A stretch of DNA of 64,000 nucleotides from Anaeromyxobacter oryzae (GCF_023169945.1 NZ_AP025591.1:4274481-4338480); one strand, 5' to 3'; numbered from the stretch's first letter, positions 44,758 to 54,168 are shown. Notes: generated by a model from the letters alone, not told the origin. Program-made: numbers and translations.

Positions 44758-47363
44758 CGAACCGTTCCCGCGCCGCTCTCCGCCGATCCGGCGGTCGTGC
44801 CGAGCGGCGCCTCGATGAGCGCGGCGCTGCGCGGAACGACGCCAGCGGCGTCCCGGTCGCCCCGGTAGAACCATCGCTTGGCGATCTCCGCGGAGAGGAC
44901 GTAGACGAGGATGATCGCGCCGAGCGCGGGGTAAAACGGTGGTGGCAGGTGCTGGAACCCGAGGAACTCCGCGCCGGGCAGGTACGGCAGGGCGAGGGTG
45001 GCCAGGACCACCGCGAGCGCGGCGGTGAGGAGTGGCCTTCCCGGTCGACTGCGGTGGAGCGGATGACGCGTCCGGACCACGAGCACGATGAGGGTCGCGG
45101 AGACGACGGATTCCACGAACCATCCCGTGCGGAAGAGGCGCTCCGGCGCCCCCAGCACGACCAGCAACAGGCCGAAGGTCAGATAGTCGGAGACCGAGCT
45201 CACCAGCCCGAAGAGCAGCATGAAGCGTCGAATGAAGCGGATGTCCCAGCGATGGGGGCGAGCGGTCATCTCCGCGTCGACGCGGTCGCTCGCGATGAAC
45301 ATCTCGGGCAGGTCCGTGAGCAGGTTCATGAGCAGGATCTGCGACGGAAGGAGCGGCAGGAAGGGCAGGAGCAAGGACGCCCCCGCCATGCTGAACATGT
45401 TGCCGAAGTTCGAGCTGGTGGCCATCAGCACGTACTTCATCGTGTTCGCGAACGTCGCCCGGCCTTCGCGCACTCCGGTGGCCAGCACTCCCAGGTCCTT
45501 CTCCAGGAGCACGATGTCGGCGGCTTCCTTGGCCACGTCCACCGCGCTGTCGACCGAGATCCCCACGTCGGCGACGTGCAGCGCCGAGGCGTCGTTGATC
45601 CCGTCCCCGATGAACCCTACGACGTGGCCCGCCTTCTTGACGGCGAGGATGATGCGGTCCTTCTGGGCGGGCTCGATCTCGGCGAAGAGATCCACCTCGG
45701 CCACGCGCCCGATGAGTCCCGCCTCCGACAGGTCGTGAAGCTCGGCCCCCGTGAGCAGCTCGTCGGCGTTCACCCCGACCTGGCGGCCGAGCGTCTGCGC
45801 GACCCATCGGTTGTCGCCGGTGATGACCTTGAGCGAGACGCCGAGCTCACGCAGCTGCCGGATGATGTCTGCGACTCCCTGCTTCACCGGATCGTGAAGG
45901 ACCACGAACCCGAGGAAGGTCATCCCGGCCTCATCGTCGGGGACGAGCCGCTGGCCGAGCCCTGCGGTTCGATAGGCCACGCCGAGGACCCGCAGGCCCC
46001 GAGCGCTCAGCTCCTGGAAACGGGACTGAATGATCGGCAGGGCCGATTCCAGAGGGACCGCGACTCCGTCCGATCCCTCCGCCGTCGTGCAGATGCCCAG
46101 GACGTTGGGGACGGCTCCCTTGGTCACGAGCAGGGCCTCACCGTCCTTGCCGAGCAGCACGCTGAGGCGCTTGCGCGAGAAGTCGTACGGCTTCTCGCCC
46201 AGCTTTCGCCAGCCGGAGATGTCGCGCCGGGCATGCTCTCGGATGGCTCGGTCGATCGGGTTGTCGTATCCCTTCTCGAAGGACGAGTTGAGGTAGGCGT
46301 ACAGGAGCGTCCTCTCGGAGGCCTCGCCCGTCATCGAGACGGCAGAGTGCACGCGCGCGACGCCCTCCGTGAGCGTCCCAGTCTTGTCGCAGCACAGCAC
46401 CTCCATGCTGCCGAAGTTCTCGATGGACGACAGACGTCTCACGATGACCTTGCTCGCCGCCATCCGTCGCGCGCCATGGGCCAGGTTCACGCTGATGATG
46501 CCCGGCAGGAGCTGCGGGGTGAGCCCGACCGCGAGCGCCAGCGCGAACAGGAACGAATCGAGCGTCGGTCGATGGAACGCCACGTTGAACGCGAAGATGG
46601 CGAGCACGAGGAGCAGCGTGATCTCGAGGAGCAAGTACCCGAACCTTCGCACGCCGCGCTCGAACTCCGTCTCGGGTGGGCGCAGGCGCAGGCGCTCCGA
46701 GATGGCGCCGAAGTCGGTGTCGCGACCGGTCTTCACGATGACGGCAACGGCGCTGCCGCTGACCACGTGGGAGCCGAGGAACACCGCATCCGTCCGGCGC
46801 GCGAGGGGAGCATCGGGCGAGAGCGCGGCCTCAGCCTTCGCGACGGGATAGCTCTCCCCCGTCAACGCCGCCTCGTCGACGAACAGGTCGTTGGCCGTGA
46901 GGAGCCGTCCATCACCCGGCACGTTGTCGCCTGGTGAGAGGAGGACGACGTCACCGGGCACGACCTCCTCCGGAGCGACCTGTCGCTCCACGCCGTCCCG
47001 GAGGACCGTGGCCTTCGGCCGTACCATGGCGAGGAGCTGCTCGACCGCGTGCGCGGCCTTGCGCTCCTGCCAGAACCCCAGGAAGCCGCTGACGAGGACG
47101 ATCGCGAGGATGATCGCGGCGTCGGCGCGGTCGCCCAGGAAGAACGCGAGGATCGCCGCGACGAGGAGGAGCGCGGCGATGGGATTCTCGAACTGGTGCA
47201 GGAAAAGTCGCGGCCCCCTGGCCCGGCTCGTGCGCCGCAGGCGCGTCGAGGTTCCCGTCGAGCTCCTTCGGGACGCCTCCTCGGTGGAGAGGCCGCGAGC
47301 GGAGGTGCCCAGCTCCTCGAGGAGTGCCGGCAAGGGACCGCTCCAGAACCGCGCAGCCGTCAT
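44754..47363 (-). CDS. mgtA: magnesium-translocating P-type ATPase
   Basis: 869 residues, normal length. P-ATPase features: phosphorylation site CDKTGTLTEG near residue 345, TGE loop (LTGESYPV), KGAVPNVL of the N domain, hinge GDGINDASAL, and ten hydrophobic helices. P-type IIIB/MgtA features include the FNVAFHRPTLDSFLFALALAVGLTPQLLP segment. It imports Mg2+ with ATP. It is the last of a csbD, radical SAM, mgtA run with gaps of 25 and 36 bases; there is thus no room for a mgtA leader riboswitch. Confidence 0.95.
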   Translation of the reverse strand: MTAARFWSGPLPALLEELGTSARGLSTEEASRRSSTGTSTRLRRTSRARGPRLFLHQFENPIAALLLVAAILAFFLGDRADAAIILAIVLVSGFLGFWQERKAAHAVEQLLAMVRPKATVLRDGVERQVAPEEVVPGDVVLLSPGDNVPGDGRLLTANDLFVDEAALTGESYPVAKAEAALSPDAPLARRTDAVFLGSHVVSGSAVAVIVKTGRDTDFGAISERLRLRPPETEFERGVRRFGYLLLEITLLLVLAIFAFNVAFHRPTLDSFLFALALAVGLTPQLLPGIISVNLAHGARRMAASKVIVRRLSSIENFGSMEVLCCDKTGTLTEGVARVHSAVSMTGEASERTLLYAYLNSSFEKGYDNPIDRAIREHARRDISGWRKLGEKPYDFSRKRLSVLLGKDGEALLVTKGAVPNVLGICTTAEGSDGVAVPLESALPIIQSRFQELSARGLRVLGVAYRTAGLGQRLVPDDEAGMTFLGFVVLHDPVKQGVADIIRQLRELGVSLKVITGDNRWVAQTLGRQVGVNADELLTGAELHDLSEAGLIGRVAEVDLFAEIEPAQKDRIILAVKKAGHVVGFIGDGINDASALHVADVGISVDSAVDVAKEAADIVLLEKDLGVLATGVREGRATFANTMKYVLMATSSNFGNMFSMAGASLLLPFLPLLPSQILLMNLLTDLPEMFIASDRVDAEMTARPHRWDIRFIRRFMLLFGLVSSVSDYLTFGLLLVVLGAPERLFRTGWFVESVVSATLIVLVVRTRHPLHRSRPGRPLLTAALAVVLATLALPYLPGAEFLGFQHLPPPFYPALGAIILVYVLSAEIAKRWFYRGDRDAAGVVPRSAALIEAPLGTTAGSAESGAGTVR

Positions 47364-47399
47364 CTGGCCCTCGACTCACGCCGCGCGAGGATCGCCGGC

Positions 47400-48962
47400 T
47401 CAGGCGGACGCGGCGTCGCGCTGCGCGTCGTGCGCCGCGAGCTCGGCGAGTGACCGATCGAGGCGCGGGAGGACGACCTCTTGCGTGTACGGGATGAGGC
47501 TCTCGCCGATCACCGCGAGCGCCAGCGCGCGCGGGAGGGCGCCGGTGCCGCGCCGCAGCGCGTGCCCGACGAGGCGCCAGAAGTGGAGCCGGCGCGGGCT
47601 CCGGACGCCGATGCCCCACGCGATCCGTGCGACCGCGGCGAGCGATCCCTCGGCCGCGCCGGCGTCGGCCGCGGCGCGGGCGCGGAGCGGCAGCTGGTCC
47701 ACGGCGAGCGCGCAGCGCGCGTAGTAGCGCTCCGGCGTGTAGAGCGCCGCGACGACGCGCCGGTACCCCGCGAGCAGCGTCGGCTCATCCAGCGCGGGCA
47801 CGAAGTTCGGGCGCTCGAAGTTGTCGCCGCAGCCGTGGCCGCGGAGGCGGCCCTCCGCCTCCAGGCGTCGCCACAGGCGCGTGCCGGGGAGCGCCATCAG
47901 GAGCCCCACCATCGCCCTGGGGATCGGCAGGCGGGAGATGAGCTCGAGCTGGCGGTCGAAGATGTCCGGTCCCTCGCTGTCGAACCCGACGATGAAGCCG
48001 GCGAACACCTCGAGCCCGGCGCGGGTGAGCGTCTCGACGGCCTGGGCCGCCGGCATGCGGAGGTTCTGGCTCTTGCCGGTCTCCTGGAGGGCGGCGGCGG
48101 AGGGCGTCTCGATCCCGAGGAACACCTCCTGGAATCCGGCCGCGACCATCCCGGCCACGAGCTCCGGAGCGCTCGCGAGGTCGAGGCTGGCCTCGGTGCA
48201 GAGCTGGAAGGGGAACCCGTGGCGCTCCTGCCAGGCGCGGACCACCGGGAGCAGGCGCATCACCTCGCGCCGGTTGCCGACGAAGTTGTCGTCCACGAAG
48301 AAGAGCGCGCCCCTCGCCCCGCGCGCGTGCAGGGCCTCGAGCTCGGCGACGACCTGCTCCGGGGATTTCACCCTGGGAACGCGCCCGAAGAGCTCGACGA
48401 TGTCGCAGAACTCGCAGCGGAACGGGCAGCCGCGCGAGTACTGCAGGGCGTGGTTGGCGTAGCGCGGGAGGTCCACGAGGTCGAACCGGGGCACGCGCGC
48501 GAGGGAGAGATCGGGCCGGACGCCGTCCTCGGCCGAGAGGAGGCGGGGCGCCGGCGTCTCCCGACCCTCGAGGACTCGTACGAGGAGGTCGAGCCGCCCT
48601 TCGGCCTCGCCGCGGAAGACGAAGTCCGCCTCCGGGAAGAGCTCGGGCGCGGTGCTCGGCCCGGCGCCGCCGACGACGGTGCGCCGGCCCAGGGCGCGCG
48701 CACGGAGGAGCACCTCGCGCACCGACGGGACCTGCACCAGCATCCCGGAGACGAGCACCGCGTCCGCCCAGAGCAGGTCGGCGTCCTCGAGCGGCGCGAC
48801 GTTCAGGTCGCGCAGCCGGAGCTCCCAGCGCTCCGGGAGATGCGCCGCGAGCGTGGCGAGCCCCAGCGGCGGCAGGGTCGCGGCCTTGCGGATGAAGGGG
48901 AGGCTTCGCTCGAAGCTCCAGTAGGTGCGCGGCGAGCGGGACTGCACGAGGAGAGCGCGCAT
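47400..48962 (-). CDS. B12-binding-domain radical SAM protein (DUF4070 type)
   Basis: 520 residues. An N-terminal Rossmann-type B12-binding-like domain (about 1-150, with ADAVLVSGMLVQVPSVREVLLRARALG) is followed by the radical SAM core with CPFRCEFCDI (CxxxCxxC) near residue 183. Later blocks include EVFLGIETPSAAALQETGKSQN and a DUF4070-like C-terminus (EAEGRLRGHGCGDNFERPNF). Radical SAM enzymes of this class do methylations, hopanoid modification or similar. It lies upstream of mgtA. Confidence 0.9.
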   Translation of the reverse strand: MRALLVQSRSPRTYWSFERSLPFIRKAATLPPLGLATLAAHLPERWELRLRDLNVAPLEDADLLWADAVLVSGMLVQVPSVREVLLRARALGRRTVVGGAGPSTAPELFPEADFVFRGEAEGRLDLLVRVLEGRETPAPRLLSAEDGVRPDLSLARVPRFDLVDLPRYANHALQYSRGCPFRCEFCDIVELFGRVPRVKSPEQVVAELEALHARGARGALFFVDDNFVGNRREVMRLLPVVRAWQERHGFPFQLCTEASLDLASAPELVAGMVAAGFQEVFLGIETPSAAALQETGKSQNLRMPAAQAVETLTRAGLEVFAGFIVGFDSEGPDIFDRQLELISRLPIPRAMVGLLMALPGTRLWRRLEAEGRLRGHGCGDNFERPNFVPALDEPTLLAGYRRVVAALYTPERYYARCALAVDQLPLRARAAADAGAAEGSLAAVARIAWGIGVRSPRRLHFWRLVGHALRRGTGALPRALALAVIGESLIPYTQEVVLPRLDRSLAELAAHDAQRDAASA

Positions 48963-48987
48963 GGCTGAGATCCGGCGACGTCGCGCC

Positions 48988-49167
48988 TCACTTCCCGACG
49001 ATCTTCTCGACCTGTCCGAGCTTCTCGCGAGCCTTGCCGGCGCGCTTCTGGCTCTTCCCCTCGGTCTCGAGCTTGCGCTGTCCGGTGATGATCCCGGCGA
49101 CCTCCTTGATCTTGCCCTTCAGGTTCTCGAACCTGCCCTTCGCCTGGTCCTTCGTGCTCGGCTTCAT
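48988..49167 (-). CDS. CsbD-family small stress protein
   Basis: 59 residues, highly charged: MKPSTKDQAKGRFENLKGKIKEVAG, then EGKSQKRAGKAREKLGQVEKIVGK. Lys/Gly/Glu-rich helical protein with the G-K-x-K-E-x-x-G repeat is typical of CsbD, a general-stress protein in many bacteria with unknown role. It is the first gene of the csbD-radical SAM-mgtA run. It is divergent from the lmo0937-type gene over 302 bases. Confidence 0.85.
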   Translation of the reverse strand: MKPSTKDQAKGRFENLKGKIKEVAGIITGQRKLETEGKSQKRAGKAREKLGQVEKIVGK

Positions 49168-49469
49168 GGCGGCCCTCCAATGTCTCGGGATCTGGTCCCT
49201 CCCGGAGGGGTACCTTCCCGATCGCGATGAGCGTGCGCCGCGGTCATCGGATCGGCGGCGGCCAGCAGGGTTGGAACCCGCCGGGCCACACCGCGTCGTC
49301 CGTTCGCGGCGCGGCGGCCGCGGGAACCCCGGTCGTGCCACGCTCGCGTGCTGCAGGAATCGATCGCGCCTCTTCCGTGCAACCCCGCTGACCGCCCTGC
49401 GTCCCCTTCGCTCCGGCGCACGCTCACGATGGCGCGGCAGACGAGCGAGCGCCGCGCCGGGAGGTCGTC
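49168..49469. other. 302-base divergent region between csbD and lmo0937 gene
   Basis: Both flanking genes are small stress-type proteins. I looked for the GAACGTTC palindrome and a sigma-54 site here and found only a CGTTCGCG fragment near 49312 and one near-match with the wrong spacing. No gene seen. Confidence 0.5.
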
Positions 49470-49619
49470 ATGCTGTGGACCATTGCGGTCATCCTCTTCG
49501 TTCTCTGGGCGGTCGGGCTCGTGAGCTCCTACACACTCGGTGGATTCATCCACCTCCTGCTGGTGCTGGCCCTCATCTCGCTGCTGGTGGAGGTCATCCG
49601 GCGCCGGCGCGTGGCCTAG
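49470..49619 (+). CDS. lmo0937-type small membrane protein, second copy
   Basis: 49 residues: MLWTIAVILFVLWAVGLVSS, then YTLGGFIHLLLVLALISLLV and a basic end RRRRVA. About 60 percent identical with the protein at 25815-25964, and the same length. GGGAGG lies before the ATG. Its upstream region lacks the sigma-54-like module of the other copy, so the two paralogues may answer to different signals. Confidence 0.88.
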   Translation: MLWTIAVILFVLWAVGLVSSYTLGGFIHLLLVLALISLLVEVIRRRRVA

Positions 49620-49692
49620 AGCTGCTTCTCCGCAGGTAGGACACATGGACCCGCACCGTCCATGAGCTCCGGTGTCACCGGAAGGACCTACC

Positions 49693-51897
49693 GTGAACCT
49701 CACCATGGACCTGCTTCACGTCGTGGAGCAGGCGCACTCGCTGGATCGAATCCTCGAGGCCGCGACGCGCGTCATCGCCGAACGGCTGCGCGTCGAAGGC
49801 TGCTTCGTGTTCCTGCTCGACGAGCATGGGGACCTCGTGCGAGGCGCCGCCGATGGCTTCCATCCGTCCGGGCGGAGCCAACCCCCGGGCGCCGAGGCAG
49901 AGTCCATCGCCGCTCAGGTGATCGCCGAGCGACGCGTCGCCACCACCCGCGGAGAGACGGCGTCGCTCGTTGCGTCCCCCATGATCCTCCGTGATCGCGT
50001 GGTGGGCGCGCTCGTGCTGCAGAGCACCATCCGGCGCGCCTTCTCGGTGGAGGACATCGGGACGCTCGCGACGACATGCGCGCAGCTCGTCGGGATCGTC
50101 GAGAACGCGCGGATCATCGGTGCCCTCGATCGAGGCGAGCGACCCGCACCCCGGGCCGCACCGCGACCGTCATCCGCGGGGACGGAGGGCGGGGAGCGGA
50201 TCCTTCGTGGCGTCGGCGCGTCGCCCGGCATCGCGATGGGACCCGCGGTGTTTCGCGGCGCTTACCGACTCGATCTCTCCGCGCGTGACTTGCCCGCGGG
50301 AGAAGCCGCCGCGGAGCGCGCGCGCGTGCGAACCGCGATCGAGAAGACGCACAATGACGTCTCGAGGATCCAGGTTGCTGCGGCGCGCGAGATCGACGAG
50401 GAGCACGCCCTCATCTTCGCGTCGCATCTGATGCTCCTCAACGACCCGACGCTCCTGGAGCACATCGATCAGCAGATCGCACGCGGGTTGAGCGCACCTC
50501 TCGCCATCGACGTGGCTCTCGAGGAATTCGAGTCACGGCTGAGGCTCGTCCCGGACGCCTACATCCGCGAGAGGATCGACGACGTCGATGATCTGCGCAG
50601 CCGGTTGCTCGACCACGTCCTCGGTGGGGGCAGCCGCGCACGCTTCGGCGCGGGCATCGTCCTGACGAGCCGCATCCCCCCGTCGTTGGTGGTCGAGCTG
50701 AAGACCGAAGGCGCGCAGGCGCTGGTGACCGAGAGCGGCGGCGCGACGTCGCACGGCGTCCTCCTGGCGCGAGCGATGGCCATCCCGGTGGTCACGGGGA
50801 TCGCAGACATGCTCGAGTCGGTGCGGCCCGGCGACCGGCTCGTCGTCGACGGCACGAGCGGCGCGGTCGTCGTGCGCCCCAGCGAAGACACGCTGACCCG
50901 CTACGAGGAGGAGCGTCGGCGCGCCGAGCGCGCGCGGACCGAGCATTCGAGGTTCCGCGACGTCCTCGCCCGCACCGCGGACGGTGAGCGTGTGACGTTG
51001 CACGCGAACGTCGGCGTCGCCTCGGATCTGACCATCGCCCGTGAGAACGGCGCCGAGGGCATCGGGCTGTATCGCACCGAGTTCCCCTTCATCGTCCGTG
51101 ACTCGTTCCCGACGCGAGCCGAGCAGGTGAGGATCTACGGCAAGGCCTACGAGGTGTTTCCCGCCGGACCCATTCACTTCCGCCTTCTCGACCTGGGCGG
51201 TGACAAGTTCGTGGCTGGAGGGCACGTCGCAACGGCACGCGGCGCGTTCCACGGGTATCGCTCGATTCGCGTCCTCTTCGATCACCCCGACGTGCTGCGA
51301 GATCAGGTGCAGGCGCTCGCCCTGGCCGCCGCAGATCGCCCCCTTCGCATCCTGATTCCGATGGTCACGTCGATCGAAGAGCTCCGCCGCCTGAGAACCC
51401 TCATCGGCCAGGCGATCGCCGACCTCGACGAGCCGCGGGCCCAGAGGGCGCCCGAGATCGGGGTGATGATCGAGGTGCCGGCGGCCGTCGAGCTCGCGGT
51501 CGACCTCTCGAGGGAGGCGGACTTCCTGTCCATCGGCACGAACGACTTGATGCAGTACGCGCTGGTCGTCGACCGCGAGGACTCGCGGATGGCTGCCTTC
51601 AGCGATCCGTACCACCCGGCGATTCTGCGCATGGTGGCTCGCGTGGCCGCCGCCGCTCGGGCCGCGGGAAAGCGCGTGGGCGTCTGTGGCGAGATCGCGG
51701 TACGCCCCGATGTGGCCCTGGCGCTGATGGCGCTCGGCGTCGACTCGCTCAGCGTCGTCCCCACCGCCATCCCCGAGCTGAAGCAGGCGCTCGCTGGCGC
51801 GCGTCTCGAGCCGATGCGCCGCGCGATGGGGGCGATACTCGCGCTCTCGGACGCGCGCTCCGTCGCGGCCGCACTTCGCGACGCCCAGCTCGCCTGA
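49693..51897 (+). CDS. ptsP: PTS enzyme I with GAF domain (PtsP type)
   Basis: 734 residues. A GAF domain (about 1-145) with CFVFLLDEHGDLVRGAADG leads to the PEP-utilising enzyme region (GVGASPGIAMGPA). The phosphohistidine motif is GGATSHGVLLARAMAIPV near residue 350; the TIM-barrel part has IGLYRTEFPF, RLLDLGGDKF and the catalytic Cys in VGVCGEIAVRPD. In the nitrogen PTS, PtsP passes phosphate to NPr (PtsO). No NPr or EIIA gene is in view. I choose GTG at 49693 because GGAAGGA lies 6 bases before it; GTG at 49672 is an alternative. Confidence 0.92.
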   Translation: MNLTMDLLHVVEQAHSLDRILEAATRVIAERLRVEGCFVFLLDEHGDLVRGAADGFHPSGRSQPPGAEAESIAAQVIAERRVATTRGETASLVASPMILRDRVVGALVLQSTIRRAFSVEDIGTLATTCAQLVGIVENARIIGALDRGERPAPRAAPRPSSAGTEGGERILRGVGASPGIAMGPAVFRGAYRLDLSARDLPAGEAAAERARVRTAIEKTHNDVSRIQVAAAREIDEEHALIFASHLMLLNDPTLLEHIDQQIARGLSAPLAIDVALEEFESRLRLVPDAYIRERIDDVDDLRSRLLDHVLGGGSRARFGAGIVLTSRIPPSLVVELKTEGAQALVTESGGATSHGVLLARAMAIPVVTGIADMLESVRPGDRLVVDGTSGAVVVRPSEDTLTRYEEERRRAERARTEHSRFRDVLARTADGERVTLHANVGVASDLTIARENGAEGIGLYRTEFPFIVRDSFPTRAEQVRIYGKAYEVFPAGPIHFRLLDLGGDKFVAGGHVATARGAFHGYRSIRVLFDHPDVLRDQVQALALAAADRPLRILIPMVTSIEELRRLRTLIGQAIADLDEPRAQRAPEIGVMIEVPAAVELAVDLSREADFLSIGTNDLMQYALVVDREDSRMAAFSDPYHPAILRMVARVAAAARAAGKRVGVCGEIAVRPDVALALMALGVDSLSVVPTAIPELKQALAGARLEPMRRAMGAILALSDARSVAAALRDAQLA

Positions 51898-51898
51898 T

Positions 51899-51933
51899 CG
51901 GAACGCCTCCCCTGGGCGCTGGGAGGCGTTCTG
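51899..51933 (+). terminator. hairpin after ptsP
   Basis: GAACGCCTCCC (51901-51911) pairs perfectly with GGGAGGCGTTC (51921-51931) around a nine-base loop; two outer pairs add a G-U and a C-G. It lies immediately after the stop at 51897. There is no U tract, so Rho-independent termination is likely but not assured. Confidence 0.7.
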
Positions 51934-51968
51934 CGCACGAAGCGGAGCAGACAACTCTCGGTCGGGGC

Positions 51969-52071
51969 GTGGCGACGACCCGGAGAGCCGTCACGGCGAA
52001 CCGCGGCGAGGTCCACACGCGCGACGTGCCCGGCAAGGGGTGCATCCTCGCAGCAGACCTCTTCACGCTGG
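51969..52071 (+). pseudogene. remnant of a histidine-kinase 3' end
   Basis: The frame reads RRAVTANRGEVHTRDVPGKGCILAADLF. This lines up with RKAVTANGGEVHTVDLPGKGCIFGIEL near the end of the kinase at 37875-38927. The nucleotide match runs over about 70 bases (CGTCACGGCGAAC, GGCGAGGT, AAGGGGTGCATC). The rest of the kinase gene is absent, and the frame runs into the next gene's leader. Confidence 0.6.
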
Positions 52072-52122
52072 GAGGTGCCCGCGCGCCTGGGGCGACGGAT
52101 GTTCCTGTGGGAGGATCCGCCA

Positions 52123-52866
52123 ATGACGATCAAGGGAAGTCGCTCGGCGTGTCCGAGCTCGCGGTCGCGGCGAATCATCCCCCTCGCATTCGCGGCCGTC
52201 ATGAGCTGCATGCATGGGGGGGCGCAGAGTGAAGCAAAGTCATCGACCGTGTCCGAAGCAGACGTCGGCAGGCTCGGGCCGGAGCAGGAAGCGCTCGTAC
52301 ATCAAGCTCGGCTGGCTCTGGGCGTCGCGAATGATTCTCTTTCACGCACGAGGCTGAGGCTGCAGCAGGCCCAGAACGAGGAGGGCGCTGCGAAGGCTGA
52401 TCAGCAGGCGGCCGCGGCTGACCAGAAAGTAGCCGATGCCCAGCAGAAACTGGCGAACGAGAGCCGTGCGCCGGATGAGCTGGAGAAGGCGCGTCAGCTT
52501 CAGGAGCAGGCGAGGGTACACAAGCAGGTCGCCGATCTCCACGCCGAGTACGCCAGTAAGCATATTGACCAGCGCAAGGCGGAGGTGGAGGCAGCCGAGC
52601 GACAGGTCAAGGTTGCCGAGGCGCGCGTCGAGTGGTCCAAGCTGCAGGCACTCGAGCAGGCCCAGAACCCAGCTGCGACGAAGTACGACGCCGGCCGCTT
52701 CCAGACAGCGGTGAATGACGCGCAGGGGGAGTTCGCCGCGGCAACGCAGAACGCCAAGTCCCGCGAGGTCCAGGCGACCACGGCGCGGCAGCAGTGGGAG
52801 GAGTCCCAGCGTCGGCTGGAGGCTAGCGGCAGCAGCGAACAGACGGGGACGGGAAGCGGCAAGTAG
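52123..52866 (+). CDS. coiled-coil envelope protein, probable lipoprotein
   Basis: 247 residues. The start has a basic region and a hydrophobic stretch IIPLAFAAVMSC, a weak lipobox (VMSC). The rest is almost fully alpha-helical with Ala, Gln, Glu and Lys (QQAQNEEGAAKADQQAAAADQK; VEAAERQVKVAEARVEWSKL), a long coiled coil. I recognise no family. GGGAGGA lies a few bases before the ATG at 52123. It is separate from the upstream remnant. Confidence 0.7.
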   Translation: MTIKGSRSACPSSRSRRIIPLAFAAVMSCMHGGAQSEAKSSTVSEADVGRLGPEQEALVHQARLALGVANDSLSRTRLRLQQAQNEEGAAKADQQAAAADQKVADAQQKLANESRAPDELEKARQLQEQARVHKQVADLHAEYASKHIDQRKAEVEAAERQVKVAEARVEWSKLQALEQAQNPAATKYDAGRFQTAVNDAQGEFAAATQNAKSREVQATTARQQWEESQRRLEASGSSEQTGTGSGK

Positions 52867-52984
52867 GGTGGATGGCCGTGGGCGCGTGCTCACGGCCGGC
52901 CGTTGCGGGCGCAGAGGCCGACGACGCGGCCAGCGCAGGGGAGCTACGGCGGAGCTTGAGATCGGGGGTCGGAGGTCGCGAGCG

Positions 52985-54019
52985 TCAGCTCAGATCGATC
53001 TCGACCCGTGTCCGCGGTCCCGGCACGTCGAGGGTCCACGCGGTGATCGACGCGTGGAAGGCGAGCGACCGCGAGCGGTCGAGCTCCCGCAGCGCGTCGC
53101 GCGCCGTCGCCTCCGAAGAGAAGACCCCGAGGAGGCCGGCGACCGGGCCGTCCACCCCGGTCTCTTCGTACTGCACCACGAAGGCATCGAGAGGGTGCGC
53201 GCTGGTCGCCCGGAGCGCGGGGTCCCGCGCCGCGGTGGCGTCTCGCTCCAGCTCGTTCGCCGCCCGCACCGCGACGATCGTCTCCGCCTCGGCGCGTGCG
53301 CGCGCGAACCGCTCTCGCTCGTAGAGGCGGGTGCGATCGGCGATCTGCCGTGCTGTGAGGCGCTCCCGGACCTCGCCCGCCGCGCGCGCCTCCTCGGAGG
53401 CGTTCGCGCGGCTGCGCTCGCGGGTGAAGAGGCTCCCGCGCGCGAGCGCGCTCCCGCACGCGGCAGCGACCTCGCAGAGAAATGCGCGAGTGGGGCCGTC
53501 GAACCCCTGCACCTCGTCGAACACCAGCGTGAGGACCCCGTTCACCTCGTCGTCCGCTACCAGGGGAAGCACTGCCCAGGCGGCGCCGTCCGGTCCGCCG
53601 GTGAGCGCCTCGAGCGCCAGGTTCGGGCAGCGCTCGGAGGCCTCCGCGCGCGACCGGAGCCAGGCGGGCTCGCCACTGCGCGCCACGTCGTGCTCCGGAC
53701 CACCGGCGCGGACGAAGGTGCCGGATCTCGGGGCGGAAGGGGGCGCACGCCCGGTGTCCTCCGCGATGACCGCGAGCCGGTCGGCTTCGCGCACCTCCAC
53801 AATCTGCGTGGCGGACGCGCCGGTGAGGACGCGCCCACGCTCCGCGGCGACGATCGCGACGTCCGCGAGGCCGAACGCGCCGGACAGGGCGCGGGAGAGG
53901 TCGAGCAGGCGCGCGAGGTGGTCCGGCGTGAGAGCCGCTGGATCGCCGCGCGGTGTCTCGTCCGGTGGGTCGTTCAGGCTCGACCGCGCGAAGCGGAACG
54001 AACCGTGAGGGCTGGCCAT
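52985..54019 (-). CDS. GAF-domain protein of unknown output
   Basis: 344 residues. A GAF-like domain (about 30-185) shows VRAGGPEHDVARSGEPAWLRSR and AAWAVLPLVADDEVNGVLTLVFDEVQGF, the usual closing block. Then a helical segment (about 190-250, RERSRANASEEARAAGEVRERL) with repeated RLYERERFARARAEAE and a C-terminal part (SEATARDALRELDRSRSLAFHASITAWTLDV). No kinase or helix-turn-helix is visible, so the output is unclear. The ATG at 54019 is chosen. Upstream by 46 bases is the second copy of the 103-base repeat. Confidence 0.75.
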   Translation of the reverse strand: MASPHGSFRFARSSLNDPPDETPRGDPAALTPDHLARLLDLSRALSGAFGLADVAIVAAERGRVLTGASATQIVEVREADRLAVIAEDTGRAPPSAPRSGTFVRAGGPEHDVARSGEPAWLRSRAEASERCPNLALEALTGGPDGAAWAVLPLVADDEVNGVLTLVFDEVQGFDGPTRAFLCEVAAACGSALARGSLFTRERSRANASEEARAAGEVRERLTARQIADRTRLYERERFARARAEAETIVAVRAANELERDATAARDPALRATSAHPLDAFVVQYEETGVDGPVAGLLGVFSSEATARDALRELDRSRSLAFHASITAWTLDVPGPRTRVEIDLS

Positions 54020-54064
54020 GTGGGGCTCCTGGAGCCGCCACGGCGCGAGCGAGATGCGGGAGAG

Positions 54065-54168
54065 GGGCGACCTCGTTTGAAAGCATAGCGGCGGGGAAGC
54101 CTCGCTGCCCGTGGACGCCGGGGCATCCGTGGGCTCGGCACGCGTCCCCCTCCCGAGCGCTCCCACGC
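54065..54168. repeat. 103-base intergenic repeat, copy 2
   Basis: Close match to 39651-39753 (see that entry). In this copy the hairpin GGACGCC-GG-GGCATCC has one mismatch. It lies 46 bases upstream of the GAF-domain gene start at 54019, in the same orientation towards a minus-strand gene as copy 1. Confidence 0.75.

Noticed and set aside
45444..45453. GTTCGCGAAC palindrome within mgtA
   Set aside because: It encodes conserved residues (FAN) in the gene and has no promoter near it; considered a chance match.
47364..47399. Magnesium riboswitch or leader peptide before mgtA
   Set aside because: Only 36 bases separate it from the upstream radical SAM gene, too short for any such leader.
49312..49345. 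Sigma-54-like promoter before the second lmo0937 gene
   Set aside because: TGCCACGCTCGCGTGCT has one base too many between the -24 and -12 elements and lacks the GG.
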